64,000 nucleotides of DNA from an uncultured Roseobacter sp. (GTDB lineage Bacteria > Pseudomonadota > Alphaproteobacteria > Rhodobacterales > Rhodobacteraceae), in NCBI RefSeq assembly GCF_947492555.1, contig NZ_CANLNE010000001.1, positions 496,001 through 560,000 on the forward strand, read 5' to 3'. A program made the translations under genes and the position numbers. A model generated the notes under the pieces. That model ran no database searches and had not been told where the DNA came from. It saw nothing but the letters and a program-made list of their open reading frames with translations. Below are positions 28,620-37,583 of this stretch, piece by piece; the first letter of the stretch is position 1, and every line of letters begins with the position of its first letter.

Positions 28620-29522
28620 ATGGTGACGACCTACGACTACCGCATGGTTTTGGGGCCACATTCTCCTGTGCCAATGCCCCTGCAAAGACTACTGGCCGCC
28701 AATCGAACGCTCCTTCATGATGTTGGTACCGAGTTTCCGAAGGTACAGATGCATCGTAAAACCATGGCCAACACACTTGGCCTGCTCACAGATGGAATGC
28801 CAGACCAGACCGCGCATGAGAATTATCTGAAAATGGTGCTGGAGCACAAAGACAGCGGATGCATCGTTTACAGTTATGGCGCATTTCTGAGTAGCCGCAA
28901 AAATGCCCTCCGGGCCGGGGTGCTTTACCCCAGTCTGGAAAAAAAGATCGCACCGTTGCGGCGCCTTACAGACGGGCAGCGGGTGACCGTTTTCTTGTGC
29001 TTGCAACATTTTACGCAGTTTATCGAATTGGAATTGAAACGCAGTCCTCATCTGCGGCATCTGGTCGACTCCTATCCGCACAGTCTCGACTTTTCCTGGG
29101 TGCATTTTGTTTGCCGTATGAGAGCAGCTTGGCCAGAAGCTCTTTTTGTCATTTTGGACGCCGAAAATCTGGCCGTGAACTGGGCTGCGACGGTTGCTCT
29201 GATTACCGGGCATCCTGATACTCATACGTTTAAGAATATTGAGGAATTCCCTGTCTCCTGCTTGGCGGAGAACGGTAGGGCCTCCTATCTTCAGGCTCTC
29301 AAGGCCTCCCCGCCACAGACGGTACCAGAATGGACAGCGATCACATCACGGTTCTTCTCGGAATACGGGTCGCACGTACCTATCATCCGGAAGGTCATCG
29401 CCAGCCCCTGGAGCAGCAATCAGATTGAGCATTCGAAACAGAAATACGAGGCTGATCTGGTCAACCTGAGAGCTTTGGACAACGTGATCATGTCCAGCGA
29501 CGTGGAGTGGGCAGAGCAATGA
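28620..29522 (+). CDS. Unknown protein between two sulfotransferase genes
   Basis: A 300-residue soluble protein with no recognised domain. VVTT/VLGPH at the start and a central DFSWVHFVCRMRAAWPEALFVILDAENLAVNW suggest an alpha/beta fold of the P-loop-like polysaccharide-modifying kind, but no PAPS motif is visible. It starts 11 bp after the first sulfotransferase gene and its stop overlaps the next start (ATGA). The context points to the same surface-modification task. Confidence 0.7.
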   Translation: MVTTYDYRMVLGPHSPVPMPLQRLLAANRTLLHDVGTEFPKVQMHRKTMANTLGLLTDGMPDQTAHENYLKMVLEHKDSGCIVYSYGAFLSSRKNALRAGVLYPSLEKKIAPLRRLTDGQRVTVFLCLQHFTQFIELELKRSPHLRHLVDSYPHSLDFSWVHFVCRMRAAWPEALFVILDAENLAVNWAATVALITGHPDTHTFKNIEEFPVSCLAENGRASYLQALKASPPQTVPEWTAITSRFFSEYGSHVPIIRKVIASPWSSNQIEHSKQKYEADLVNLRALDNVIMSSDVEWAEQ

Positions 29523-30358
29523 ATGCAGGCCGAAAGCCCGACATCGTCTGCATCGGCGCACAGAAAGCCGGAACTTCGTGGTTCCACGAGACGCTTGCCA
29601 CGCGATCCGATATCTGGGTGCCGCCGTTCAAAGAACTGCACTTCTTTGACCACAAGTTCATAGAGGAATGCCGCCGATGGGCACCTTGGCACGTCAAGAA
29701 GGGGCTGAAGGCAGCACGAGAACGTCACGTGTCCGGTGTCGCTCCTCAGGACGATGCGTATCTTGCCTATCTGGAGCGTTTGGCGACACGCCCGATCCTC
29801 AATGGGACGTGGTACAAATACGTTTTCTCGCGGGCGGGCAATGACCAGAAATGCCTCGACGTGACGCCCGAATACTCCTGCATTCCAGAAACCGGCGTGG
29901 ATTTCTTCAAACGCTTTCTGCCGGACGCAAGATTGATCTTCATCGTCAGGAATCCTCTGGAGCGGCTCAAATCGCAACTGAGGATGATGGCCCACAGGAA
30001 GAACAAGGCGCAGTTAACGGATACGGAATGGACTGCAATTCTGGAGATGCCAGCATTGAGCACCAGGGGTGACTACCTGCAGAACATTCCACGCTGGGAC
30101 GACCGTTTTTCGGAGGATCAATTGCTGTACCTGCCGTTCGGCCAGATCAAAAAAGACCCGACCGGCCTGTTGAGAACGGTTGAAAGCCACTGCGGTTTGC
30201 CCCCCAGCGAATACAAAAACGCGGACCGGCGGGTGCACCAGACCGAACCCCTGCATATTCCGAATTTCGTTCTGGATCATGTGGAAAGAAATGTAAGCCT
30301 GCAAAACCGGTTTATCGAAGATCGCTTTGGACGCACCTTCTTCATGAACACCACCTAG
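29519..30358 (+). CDS. PAPS-dependent sulfotransferase
   Basis: A 279-residue sulfotransferase of the heparan/Stf0-like class. IVCIGAQKAGTSWFHETL (residues 9-26) is the 5'-phosphosulfate-binding loop and LIFIVRNPLERLKSQLRMM the 3'-phosphate motif. It transfers sulfate from PAPS to an unknown, probably carbohydrate, acceptor. I place the start at ATG 29519, overlapping the upstream stop. It converges on the B12 uptake genes with a 52-bp gap. Confidence 0.87.
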   Translation: MNAGRKPDIVCIGAQKAGTSWFHETLATRSDIWVPPFKELHFFDHKFIEECRRWAPWHVKKGLKAARERHVSGVAPQDDAYLAYLERLATRPILNGTWYKYVFSRAGNDQKCLDVTPEYSCIPETGVDFFKRFLPDARLIFIVRNPLERLKSQLRMMAHRKNKAQLTDTEWTAILEMPALSTRGDYLQNIPRWDDRFSEDQLLYLPFGQIKKDPTGLLRTVESHCGLPPSEYKNADRRVHQTEPLHIPNFVLDHVERNVSLQNRFIEDRFGRTFFMNTT

Positions 30359-30410
30359 ACGCGAAAGCGGTTCGTATCAGTCACACCCGGTTCGAGGCCA
30401 ATTGCCAAAT

Positions 30411-31457
30411 CTATCCTCTGGCACGTCGCAGCAGCCAGACAAAAAACAGCCCGCCGATCAACCCGGTGACGATACCGATGGGCATGTCTTCAGGTGCCAT
30501 GACCGTACGCGCCAATATGTCGGCCCAGAGCAGAAAGATCGCACCGAAAAGCGCTGAGAGCGGCAGGACACGCGCATAGTCTCCGCCAACGATCAGGCGC
30601 ACGATATGCGGAACCATGAGGCCCACAAATCCGATGATGCCGGAAAAGGCAACCATGACGCCAGTGATCAATGCGCCCACGACAAAGACCATGAGGCGAA
30701 ACCGTGCAACCGGAATGCCGAGTGTCGAGGCGGTTTCATCCCCGATGGTCATCGCATTCAGGTTACCGGCATTGCGCCAGAGGTATGCACCGCAGATCGC
30801 AAATACCGCGAGCGGGTAAATCAGCTGGCCCCACTGCGCGAGCCCGAGCCCGCCCAGCATCCAGAAGACAACCGTATGGGTCGCCCTCGGGTCGCCCAGA
30901 AAGATCAGCACGTTGGCCGCTGACATGACGATGAAACTGACCGCAACACCCGCGAGGATCAGCCGGTCGGCGCTCGTGGCGGTTGCGAATTGCGACACGG
31001 CGAGCACCAGCAGTGTCGCACCCAACGCGCCGAGAAAAGCCAGAACCGGCACCGTCAGCAGCCCGATGAACATGCCCGTATGGAGCAGGGCAAGGATAGC
31101 ACCAAAGGCACCACCAGCCGAGATACCCAACAAATGCGGATCGGCCAGCGGGTTGCGCGTAACCGCCTGCAGGGAGGCACCGACCATGGCCAACCCGCCC
31201 CCCACCAAACACGCCAGCAACGCGCGCGGAAAGCGGATGTCCCAGATGATCGCTTCCCGCCCCGGCGACCAGTCAGCGATCACCGCGCCCGGCAACAGCT
31301 TGTTGGCCAGAACACCCCAAACGGTGTGCAGAGGTACCCGAATGGCGCCAACACTGACAGCCCAGGACAGTGACAGCGCCAGCACCCCGACGCCAATCGA
31401 TAGACCAAGCGGAAAGCTCAACCTGCGTGCGGTAATCGATGGGTCTTTCACCGCCAC
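30411..31457 (-). CDS. btuC: B12/siderophore ABC permease (BtuC/FecCD)
   Basis: A 348-residue FecCD-family permease with about ten helices. Typical motifs include RFPRALLACLVGGGLAMVGASLQAVTRNPLADPHLLGIS and PHIVRLIVGGDYARVLPLSALFGA. It is last gene of the riboswitch-led operon, so cobalamin or a corrinoid precursor is the likely cargo; the family alone would not distinguish B12 from iron chelates. Confidence 0.85.
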   Translation of the reverse strand: MAVKDPSITARRLSFPLGLSIGVGVLALSLSWAVSVGAIRVPLHTVWGVLANKLLPGAVIADWSPGREAIIWDIRFPRALLACLVGGGLAMVGASLQAVTRNPLADPHLLGISAGGAFGAILALLHTGMFIGLLTVPVLAFLGALGATLLVLAVSQFATATSADRLILAGVAVSFIVMSAANVLIFLGDPRATHTVVFWMLGGLGLAQWGQLIYPLAVFAICGAYLWRNAGNLNAMTIGDETASTLGIPVARFRLMVFVVGALITGVMVAFSGIIGFVGLMVPHIVRLIVGGDYARVLPLSALFGAIFLLWADILARTVMAPEDMPIGIVTGLIGGLFFVWLLRRARG

Positions 31458-31463
31458 GCGCGC

Positions 31464-32399
31464 CTAATTCGCGCGGAAGGCGGCAGCCAGCTTCTTGACC
31501 GCCTTGATATTGCGCGGCCCCGGTGTCGCCTCGACATATTCCAGCACCACGAACCGGTCATTCCTGACAGCATCGAGATCGGCAAAGGCCGGATTTTGCA
31601 TCATGAAGGCTCGTTTCTGATCCGCTGTCACGGTGCCGTAGTTCACGATCACAACGATTTCGGGGTTTCTGTCCACAACCGCTTCCCAGCCAATGGTCGC
31701 CCAGCTCTTCTCCAGATCATCCATGATGTTACGCCCCCCTGCCGCTTCGATGAGAGCGTTGGGCATGGCATAGCGCCCGGCTGTAAAAGGGGCATCCTCG
31801 CCACTGTCGTAAACAAACACGCGTGGCGGCGTTTCCAGTGCGGGCTGCGCGGCCAGAAAGCTGTCAAGGTCCGCCTGGTAGCCCCCGATCAATGCCTCTG
31901 CCCGGTCACTGACACCGAAAATCGCGCCGAGATTGCGCAGATCATTGTACATATCCGCCATGCTGGCAGCGTCTTTTTCACCGATGTGAATACAGCTTTC
32001 AGTCAGCTCGTAGACGTCGATGCCAAAGGGGGCCAAGGTCTCCGGGGTGACCTCACCACCGACTTTCATGCCATAGTTCCACCCGGCAAAGAAGAAATCC
32101 GCATCCGCCCCGATCAGAACTTCCTTGGAGGGGTATTTCGCCGAGAGTTCAGGCAGTTGTGAGACCCCTTCCCGCATCTCCTCGTCCAGCGTTTTCCACC
32201 CGGAGATACCGGTGTAGCCGACCATTTTGTCAGCCAAGCCCAGAACCAGCATCATTTCCGTTAGGTTGACGTCGTTGGAGATGGCAGCCTTGGGCGGCGC
32301 ATCGAAGACGACAGTACGGTTGCAGCTTTGCACGACAGTCTGCGCGAAGGCAGCAGTGGCCGCGAGGGAGAACGCAACAGTAGTAAAGAGAAGCCTCAT
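31464..32399 (-). CDS. btuF: Cobalamin-type ABC binding protein
   Basis: A 311-residue periplasmic binding protein of the BtuF/FhuD type with signal peptide residues 1-19 (AATAAFAQ). The helical-backbone fold pattern is seen (NDVNLTEMMLVLGLADKMVGYTG, and DADFFFAGW). The ATG at 32399 begins the signal peptide; a longer in-frame version would extend into the ATPase gene. It sits between btuD and btuC, 11 bp after btuD. The cobalamin assignment rests on the riboswitch upstream of the operon. Confidence 0.85.
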   Translation of the reverse strand: MRLLFTTVAFSLAATAAFAQTVVQSCNRTVVFDAPPKAAISNDVNLTEMMLVLGLADKMVGYTGISGWKTLDEEMREGVSQLPELSAKYPSKEVLIGADADFFFAGWNYGMKVGGEVTPETLAPFGIDVYELTESCIHIGEKDAASMADMYNDLRNLGAIFGVSDRAEALIGGYQADLDSFLAAQPALETPPRVFVYDSGEDAPFTAGRYAMPNALIEAAGGRNIMDDLEKSWATIGWEAVVDRNPEIVVIVNYGTVTADQKRAFMMQNPAFADLDAVRNDRFVVLEYVEATPGPRNIKAVKKLAAAFRAN

Positions 32400-32410
32400 G
32401 ACGATGCCTT

Positions 32411-33193
32411 TCAGACGGGGAGGTGGAAAGAGAAGTGCCGGTTGTTGCTGGGAAAAAGCTGTTCCTGACGGGCATCCACGGAGAAAGCGCCGGAAATCAG
32501 CCTTTCGGTCAGCACCTCGCTGGGGGCGCCGAAACCCATGCAACGTCCGCCTTGCAGCAACAGAACATCGTCGCAGACGCCCGCAGCGACATTGAGATCG
32601 TGCAGCGAGACCACGATGGTCAGATCCAGCTTGCGGATCAGCGCCAGCACCTCCAACTGGTGCCGGATATCGAGGTGGTTGGTGGGCTCATCGAGGATTA
32701 GCAGGCGTGGCTCCTGTGCCAGTGCCCGCGCAACCATCACCCGCTGCCGCTCGCCCCCGGACAACGTACCGAAATCGCGGTGTGCCAGGGGGGCAAGATC
32801 GAGCGTCGCCAGGGCCTTTGCCACGATTTCCGTATCCAACGCGCCTGATGTCGAATAGCCAAGCCGGTGCGGCGTGCGACCCAGCATCACGATCTCCTGC
32901 GCGGTCATGCCAAAACCGGAGGGCTGCTCTTGCAGAACGGCTGCGGTTTGACGCGCGGCGGCGCGCGGCGGCATGGACCAGATATCCTGACCATCGATTT
33001 CAACCACGCCCGACAGCGGCGCGTGGTACCTGTAGAGCAAGCGCAGCAGCGTGGACTTGCCCGCCCCATTGGGCCCGACCACTCCCAGTATCCGACCGGG
33101 TTTGACGTGAAAGCTGGTCTGGTGCAGCACCCGCGGCGCGCGTTTGGATGGCGCCCAACTCACGTCACGTACCGCAAGGTCAGCCGCCGTCAT
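32411..33193 (-). CDS. btuD: Cobalamin-type ABC ATPase
   Basis: A 260-residue FecE/BtuD-type ATPase. Walker A is GPNGAGKSTLL, the signature LSGGERQRVMVARAL, Walker B LLILDEPTNHLD, and the switch VVSLHDLNVAAG. Its start overlaps the DUF1636 stop by 4 bp. It drives BtuCF-type import; the ligand is inferred from the riboswitch. Confidence 0.88.
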   Translation of the reverse strand: MTAADLAVRDVSWAPSKRAPRVLHQTSFHVKPGRILGVVGPNGAGKSTLLRLLYRYHAPLSGVVEIDGQDIWSMPPRAAARQTAAVLQEQPSGFGMTAQEIVMLGRTPHRLGYSTSGALDTEIVAKALATLDLAPLAHRDFGTLSGGERQRVMVARALAQEPRLLILDEPTNHLDIRHQLEVLALIRKLDLTIVVSLHDLNVAAGVCDDVLLLQGGRCMGFGAPSEVLTERLISGAFSVDARQEQLFPSNNRHFSFHLPV

Positions 33194-33597
33194 GAGACAC
33201 GCTCCACCGTGTCTTCCAACGCGATGATCGCGGCGGGGACACGCGCCAGGGTACTGGTGCGCAGTTTGCCGGGACGCTCCGAGGAAGAAGACCAGCCATC
33301 GTGCAGATGCGCGTACTGCTGGGTAAAGGCAACCAGATCAATAATGTCGTCTTCAGCCGTCATGTCGCCAAAGAGATAGGTCGCTTTGCGTGTGCTGTGA
33401 AACGCCACTGTGCAGGGCCTGTCGCAACCCGCCATGCAAGCCACACCAGAGATCTCGAACGTCTCCGGTATCGCATCACCCGCCGCCGCAATGGCAGCCC
33501 GCAATCGTGCGATCAGCTCATAGCCCGGCTGGCAATTGGTGCCCGTGCGCCGACATGAGGTGCATACTGTAATTCTATGAGATGTCTGTCTGTCCAT
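33190..33597 (-). CDS. DUF1636 Cys-rich protein, B12-regulated
   Basis: A 135-residue DUF1636-type protein. The N-terminal CTSCRRTGTNC and central CMAGCDRPC give six or more Cys in thioredoxin-like-ferredoxin spacing, so it may bind an Fe-S cluster or cobalt. Members are often found with B12 transport or synthesis genes, as here. It is first annotated gene after the cobalamin riboswitch and is coupled to btuD. A small leader frame overlaps its start. Confidence 0.8.
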   Translation of the reverse strand: MDRQTSHRITVCTSCRRTGTNCQPGYELIARLRAAIAAAGDAIPETFEISGVACMAGCDRPCTVAFHSTRKATYLFGDMTAEDDIIDLVAFTQQYAHLHDGWSSSSERPGKLRTSTLARVPAAIIALEDTVERVS

Positions 33598-33667
33598 TTC
33601 GCCCTCCGCGAAGCAGCGGGGCGTCAGGCAGACATGTACTTTTAAACGGAAGACACCGTAGAACCAT
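33575..33667 (-). CDS. Possible 30-residue leader peptide after the riboswitch
   Basis: A short frame (MVLRCLPFKSTCLPDAPLLR and 10 more residues) starts at ATG 33667, six bases after a good AGGAG (33674-33678). Its stop lies 23 bases inside the DUF1636 gene in another frame. A perfect CCGGAC/GTCCGG hairpin (33681-33697) sits just before its ribosome site. It could couple translation to riboswitch state. No family is known; it may be untranslated. Confidence 0.35.
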   Translation of the reverse strand: MVLRCLPFKSTCLPDAPLLRGGRNGQTDIS

Positions 33668-33720
33668 CATGATCTCCTAACCGGACACCCCGTCCGGGTT
33701 GAGTTGCAGGCAGTGCCGAT

Positions 33721-33900
33721 GGCACCGTTGATGGCAGGTCTCCTGACTTGCGGGTCGCAGCTTACCCGATCCTTCCCGAGCCCATGGCCCAGTGGTGATC
33801 TTCGGGGTCGCTCGCCGCTTACAGTTGCGGGGGCAGTTACGGATTTGGCACCAAATGGCGAACCTCACCGTATTCCCTTTTCATTCCGGTATTTGGTGCC
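33721..33900 (-). promoter_or_regulatory. Cobalamin riboswitch
   Basis: On the minus strand all main landmarks occur in order: GGCACC at the 5' end, AAAAGGGAATACGGTG, GCCCCCGCAACTGTAAGCGG, CCACTG, then the B12 box with CAGGAGACCTGCC (33733-33752 region) and closing GGTGCC pairing with the 5' GGCACC. It precedes the DUF1636-btuD-btuF-btuC genes and should lower their expression when adenosyl-cobalamin is plentiful. No terminator with a U-tract follows, so control of translation is likelier. Confidence 0.93.
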
Positions 33901-34243
33901 GCTAGGCATCCGGAAACCATCTGCCACGTGTGTCATTGATTCTGCCGTCTGGGTCAAGCGCCCTCTTCGATGGGCGGCACGGGATCCTGCGATTTGGGCG
34001 CTAGGGTCCGCCCGCGCGGGACCGACGCCAACAGCCACTGTGCGACATCTTGACCGTGGAAGCCGCGACCGCTGTCCGACCGGGTGATCTGCACCTAAAT
34101 ACCTCCCCAATCCGTCAAATAGGACTTCACGCGCCGGTGAAAATCAGACACAAGAGCGGCAGATGCAAAGCATCGACAATCAATCATTTTGAGTACCCAG
34201 CAGCGCGCTAGGCTCTCTCGCTTTTTTCAAAGGGGGTGGCCGA
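33901..34243. other. Intergenic, divergent promoters
   Basis: 343 bp between the riboswitch and the RCC1/RTX gene with no supported gene. It should hold the promoter of the B12 operon (minus) and of the RTX gene (plus); the latter has AAGGGGGTGG just before its ATG. No clear operator was seen. Confidence 0.6.
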
Positions 34244-37200
34244 ATGGCACGCATATCTACACGAACAACGAACGGGATTCTGGTTGCGGATCAACGCAAG
34301 GATCAGGTGCTGCTGTTGCAGGATCTGGACGGGGACGGCACGGCAAGCGGCGCGGACGAGACAACGGTCTTTTTCGACGCCACGAATGCCAGCGGTCTCG
34401 ACACACCGACCAATAACGTCTTCACCGTGCATCAGGCCGAAGACAAGTCCGTTTATGTCGGAGACGGCACCAGCGATGCGATCTACCGCCTGACGGACGA
34501 AAACGGCGATGGCGATACGCAGGATGCAGGCGAGGCCGCCCTGTGGTTTTCCGCCGAGAACGCGGGTGGGTTGTCGACGATCACACCCAATGGCATCGCC
34601 GAAGGGGCGGATGGGGCGATCTACATTGCCAACGCCGGTACAACCTCGACCCCGCAGGACGCAATTTACCGCACCGTCGATCTGAACGGGGATGGCGATG
34701 CGAATGACGACGGCGAAGCAACCGTCTGGCTCGATCTCCAGACGATTATCGACACCTCCGTGCCCTTCGATCTGAGCTTTGACGGCAATGTCGCTTATCT
34801 GAATGACCTGACGGGTGCGGCCACGGATGTGATCTACCGGATCGAGGACCTCAACGGAGACGGCACCATTCAGACCGATGAGGTCACCAATTTCATCTCG
34901 GACGACATGAGTTTCGGCGCACCGGTCGATATCTCCAGTGCGGTCGGGGTGGATGGCGCGCTCTACACACTCACGTGGTTCCCGGAAGGCGACGAGGTTC
35001 TCAAGATCTACCGCCTGAATGACTTCGACGGGTCGGGTCAGATCGATCAGGTCTACGAGGCCACGGAAGTCTGGAACGCAAACATGATGCCCGATGGCAT
35101 CGCCGCCGAGATCGGCTTCTCCCTGGCCGCCGACAAGGACGGCGGGCTGATCCTGACCGCGAACAGCTTTGGCGGGGACGGCAATGTGGTCAAGCTGACC
35201 AACCTCAACGGCGACGGCGATTTCTTTGATGCAGGCGAAACCGCGATCTTCGGCTCAGACCAATATGACGGCCAGCTGATCCGCCCACGCGCGGTCGAGG
35301 CTTATGAGGGCGAGACGCAGATGGTGGCCAGCACCGTGGGCGCGGGAAATCACTTCTCGGTCTTCCTGCAGGATGGTGTGCTCTATAGCGCCGGTGAGAA
35401 CGTCGTCAGCCAGTTGGGCAACGGCAGCATTGGTTTCGACGTCAAGGCACCGCTGGCCGTGGAACTGCCTGAGGGGTTTGACAGCACGATCAAATCCGTC
35501 TCTGCTGGCATGCTTCACACGACTTTCCTGACAGAGGATGGCGATGTCTATGCCTTCGGCTTCAACAACCGTGGCCCGCTGGGTCTGGGCGATGAAGAAA
35601 GCCGCCAATCAGCCGTGAAAATCAAGGCGCTGGATGACGTCGAAATCACCGGCATCGAGAATGGCAACGGCGTGTCCTATGCCGTCTCTGCGGACGGGAC
35701 CCTCTATGCCTGGGGCAGCAACACCAACGGCCAGTTGGGCACGGGCGACCAGGACGAGCGTCTGGTGCCGACGGCGGTCGAGGCCCTGTCCGGGGAAACC
35801 GTTGTGGGCGTGACCTCCGGCACCTCCCACACCCTTGCGCTGACGGCAGACGGGCAGGTCTATGCCTTTGGCAGCAATACCGACAACCAAGTGGATGGCA
35901 GCGATGACCGCCGGGTGATTGAGCCCGTACTGGTCGATGGCCTGCCCGACGACATCGTGGGTGTCACGGCGGATGGCAAGACCTCCTTCGCGATCACCTC
36001 CGACGGTCGCGTCTTTGGCTGGGGGCAAAGCGACACGGGGCAATTGCTGCAGGGCACCGACAACGGCGATGGCACTTTTACCGCCGATCCGTCGGATGTT
36101 GCAGTGCCCGTTGAACTGATCGGCCTGCCGGAAGGGGTGATCGACGTTAAAGGCGGGGCCCGCTGGGCCGTGGCGCTGACCGAGGACGGCGATGTCTATG
36201 CCTGGGGGCCGAATGACGAGGGCCCGACAGGCGGTCTCGACGGCGATCCGGCAGCGGAAAGCGATGTCAGCTTCCTGCCCACCAAGATCGCCGAACTCGA
36301 CGACGTGAACATCGTGGAAATCCAGACAGGCCCCAACTCGATCATCGCGGTCAGCGACACAGGTGCCGTCTTCACCTGGGGCTCGAATTCGGACGGGCGT
36401 CTGGGCTATGTCTCCGACGGGTCGGTCTACACGCCGCAGGAGGTTGATTTCGACGCGAACCCTGCCCCCTTCCTCAAATCCGCAACGCCCTCCGATAACG
36501 GGCGGGATGTGGAAAACGATGCGGCCCTGACCCTGACCTTCACCGAAGAGGTTGCGGCAGGCGAAGGCGCCCTCACGCTGGTAAACCGCGACACCGGGGA
36601 GCGCATCGGGATCGACGTCACCGATGACAGGCTTGTCAGCTTTGACGGGGATACGGTGACGATCACGCCACCCTCTCATCTGCAGACGGATGCGCGGTAT
36701 GCGGTGGAGATCGAGGACGGGGCCTTTGTGGACAGCGAAGGTCAGGGCTTTGAAGGGATCGAGGAAGGCGACAGCTCGACGTTCAACTTCACCACCTCCG
36801 AAGAAGCCGCGGCCTCCGAGGATCGCTATCGCGGCACCTTCCGCGACGATCTGCTGCGTGGCGGGGCTGATGACGACCGCATCAACGGCCGTTCCGGTGA
36901 TGATCTGATCTCGGGTGGTGAAGGCGACGACCGCGTGAACGGAAATTGGGGGGATGACAACCTGCGCGGCGATGCGGGCCGGGATCGCCTCAGCGGCGGT
37001 TGGGGCAAGGATACGCTGGACGGCGGCGCGGATAACGACGTGCTGAAGGGTGGTTGGTCGAATGACGTGCTGCTGGGCGGTGACGGCGACGACCGGCTGA
37101 ACGGCGGGGTCGGCAACGACCTGCTGGACGGCGGTGCCGGGGATGACCTGATGAAGGGGGGCCGCGGTGTCGATACGTTTGTTTTCAATGGTGGGGACGA

Positions 37201-37423
37201 CGTGATCCAGGACTTCGACGCCGGGTTTGACTGGTGGTTCTTCAGCCGCCCCTCCGATCAGGTTGTGATTGACGTCGATGGCATCGACAGCTTCGAAGAC
37301 CTGATCGCCGGCGCAAGCCAGTCAGGGCGCGCAGTGACCTTTCAGTTCAGCGAGGACGACAGTCTGACCCTGCGCAATACCGATCTGAACGCGCTTGACG
37401 CGGATATGTTCAGCTTCGTTTGA
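34244..37423 (+). CDS. Secreted RCC1-repeat / RTX calcium-binding protein
   Basis: A 1059-residue modular protein. Residues 25-350 hold about six EF-hand-like loops (DLDGDGTASGADE, DENGDGDTQDAGE, DLNGDGTIQTDE and others) spaced 55-65 apart in a probable beta-propeller. Residues 350-740 hold RCC1-type repeats (YAFGFNNRGPLGLGD, YAWGSNTNGQLGTGD, FTWGSNSDGRLG). A bacterial Ig/SbsA-like domain follows at about 745-850. Residues 870-990 are RTX nonapeptides (GGxGDDxLxG). The C-terminus is type I secretion-like with no Sec signal. It probably acts outside the cell and binds calcium; its partner is unknown. No ABC exporter genes adjoin. It has its own terminator. Confidence 0.9.
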   Translation: MARISTRTTNGILVADQRKDQVLLLQDLDGDGTASGADETTVFFDATNASGLDTPTNNVFTVHQAEDKSVYVGDGTSDAIYRLTDENGDGDTQDAGEAALWFSAENAGGLSTITPNGIAEGADGAIYIANAGTTSTPQDAIYRTVDLNGDGDANDDGEATVWLDLQTIIDTSVPFDLSFDGNVAYLNDLTGAATDVIYRIEDLNGDGTIQTDEVTNFISDDMSFGAPVDISSAVGVDGALYTLTWFPEGDEVLKIYRLNDFDGSGQIDQVYEATEVWNANMMPDGIAAEIGFSLAADKDGGLILTANSFGGDGNVVKLTNLNGDGDFFDAGETAIFGSDQYDGQLIRPRAVEAYEGETQMVASTVGAGNHFSVFLQDGVLYSAGENVVSQLGNGSIGFDVKAPLAVELPEGFDSTIKSVSAGMLHTTFLTEDGDVYAFGFNNRGPLGLGDEESRQSAVKIKALDDVEITGIENGNGVSYAVSADGTLYAWGSNTNGQLGTGDQDERLVPTAVEALSGETVVGVTSGTSHTLALTADGQVYAFGSNTDNQVDGSDDRRVIEPVLVDGLPDDIVGVTADGKTSFAITSDGRVFGWGQSDTGQLLQGTDNGDGTFTADPSDVAVPVELIGLPEGVIDVKGGARWAVALTEDGDVYAWGPNDEGPTGGLDGDPAAESDVSFLPTKIAELDDVNIVEIQTGPNSIIAVSDTGAVFTWGSNSDGRLGYVSDGSVYTPQEVDFDANPAPFLKSATPSDNGRDVENDAALTLTFTEEVAAGEGALTLVNRDTGERIGIDVTDDRLVSFDGDTVTITPPSHLQTDARYAVEIEDGAFVDSEGQGFEGIEEGDSSTFNFTTSEEAAASEDRYRGTFRDDLLRGGADDDRINGRSGDDLISGGEGDDRVNGNWGDDNLRGDAGRDRLSGGWGKDTLDGGADNDVLKGGWSNDVLLGGDGDDRLNGGVGNDLLDGGAGDDLMKGGRGVDTFVFNGGDDVIQDFDAGFDWWFFSRPSDQVVIDVDGIDSFEDLIAGASQSGRAVTFQFSEDDSLTLRNTDLNALDADMFSFV

Positions 37424-37429
37424 GACATT

Positions 37430-37465
37430 GGGCGGGGGCTGGCAGTGCCGGCCCCCGCCCTTTTC
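37430..37465 (+). terminator. Strong terminator after the RCC1/RTX gene
   Basis: Perfect 10-bp stem GGGCGGGGGC (37430-37439) / GCCCCCGCCC (37451-37460) with an 11-base loop, followed by TTTTC. It begins 7 bp after the stop codon. Confidence 0.9.
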
Positions 37466-37583
37466 AATCTGGTCCCACGACTTGAAAACGGCCCGAGACC
37501 AAGCGAATAGCGTTCATATGCAGATTTATCTGGTCGAGCCACGCCCGACCACCAGAGAGAAGCACATGTTTCAGCCCGGAGGG

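Noticed and set aside
36840-37180. Repeat array as CRISPR or minisatellite
   Set aside because: The repeats encode RTX nonapeptides within a large open gene.
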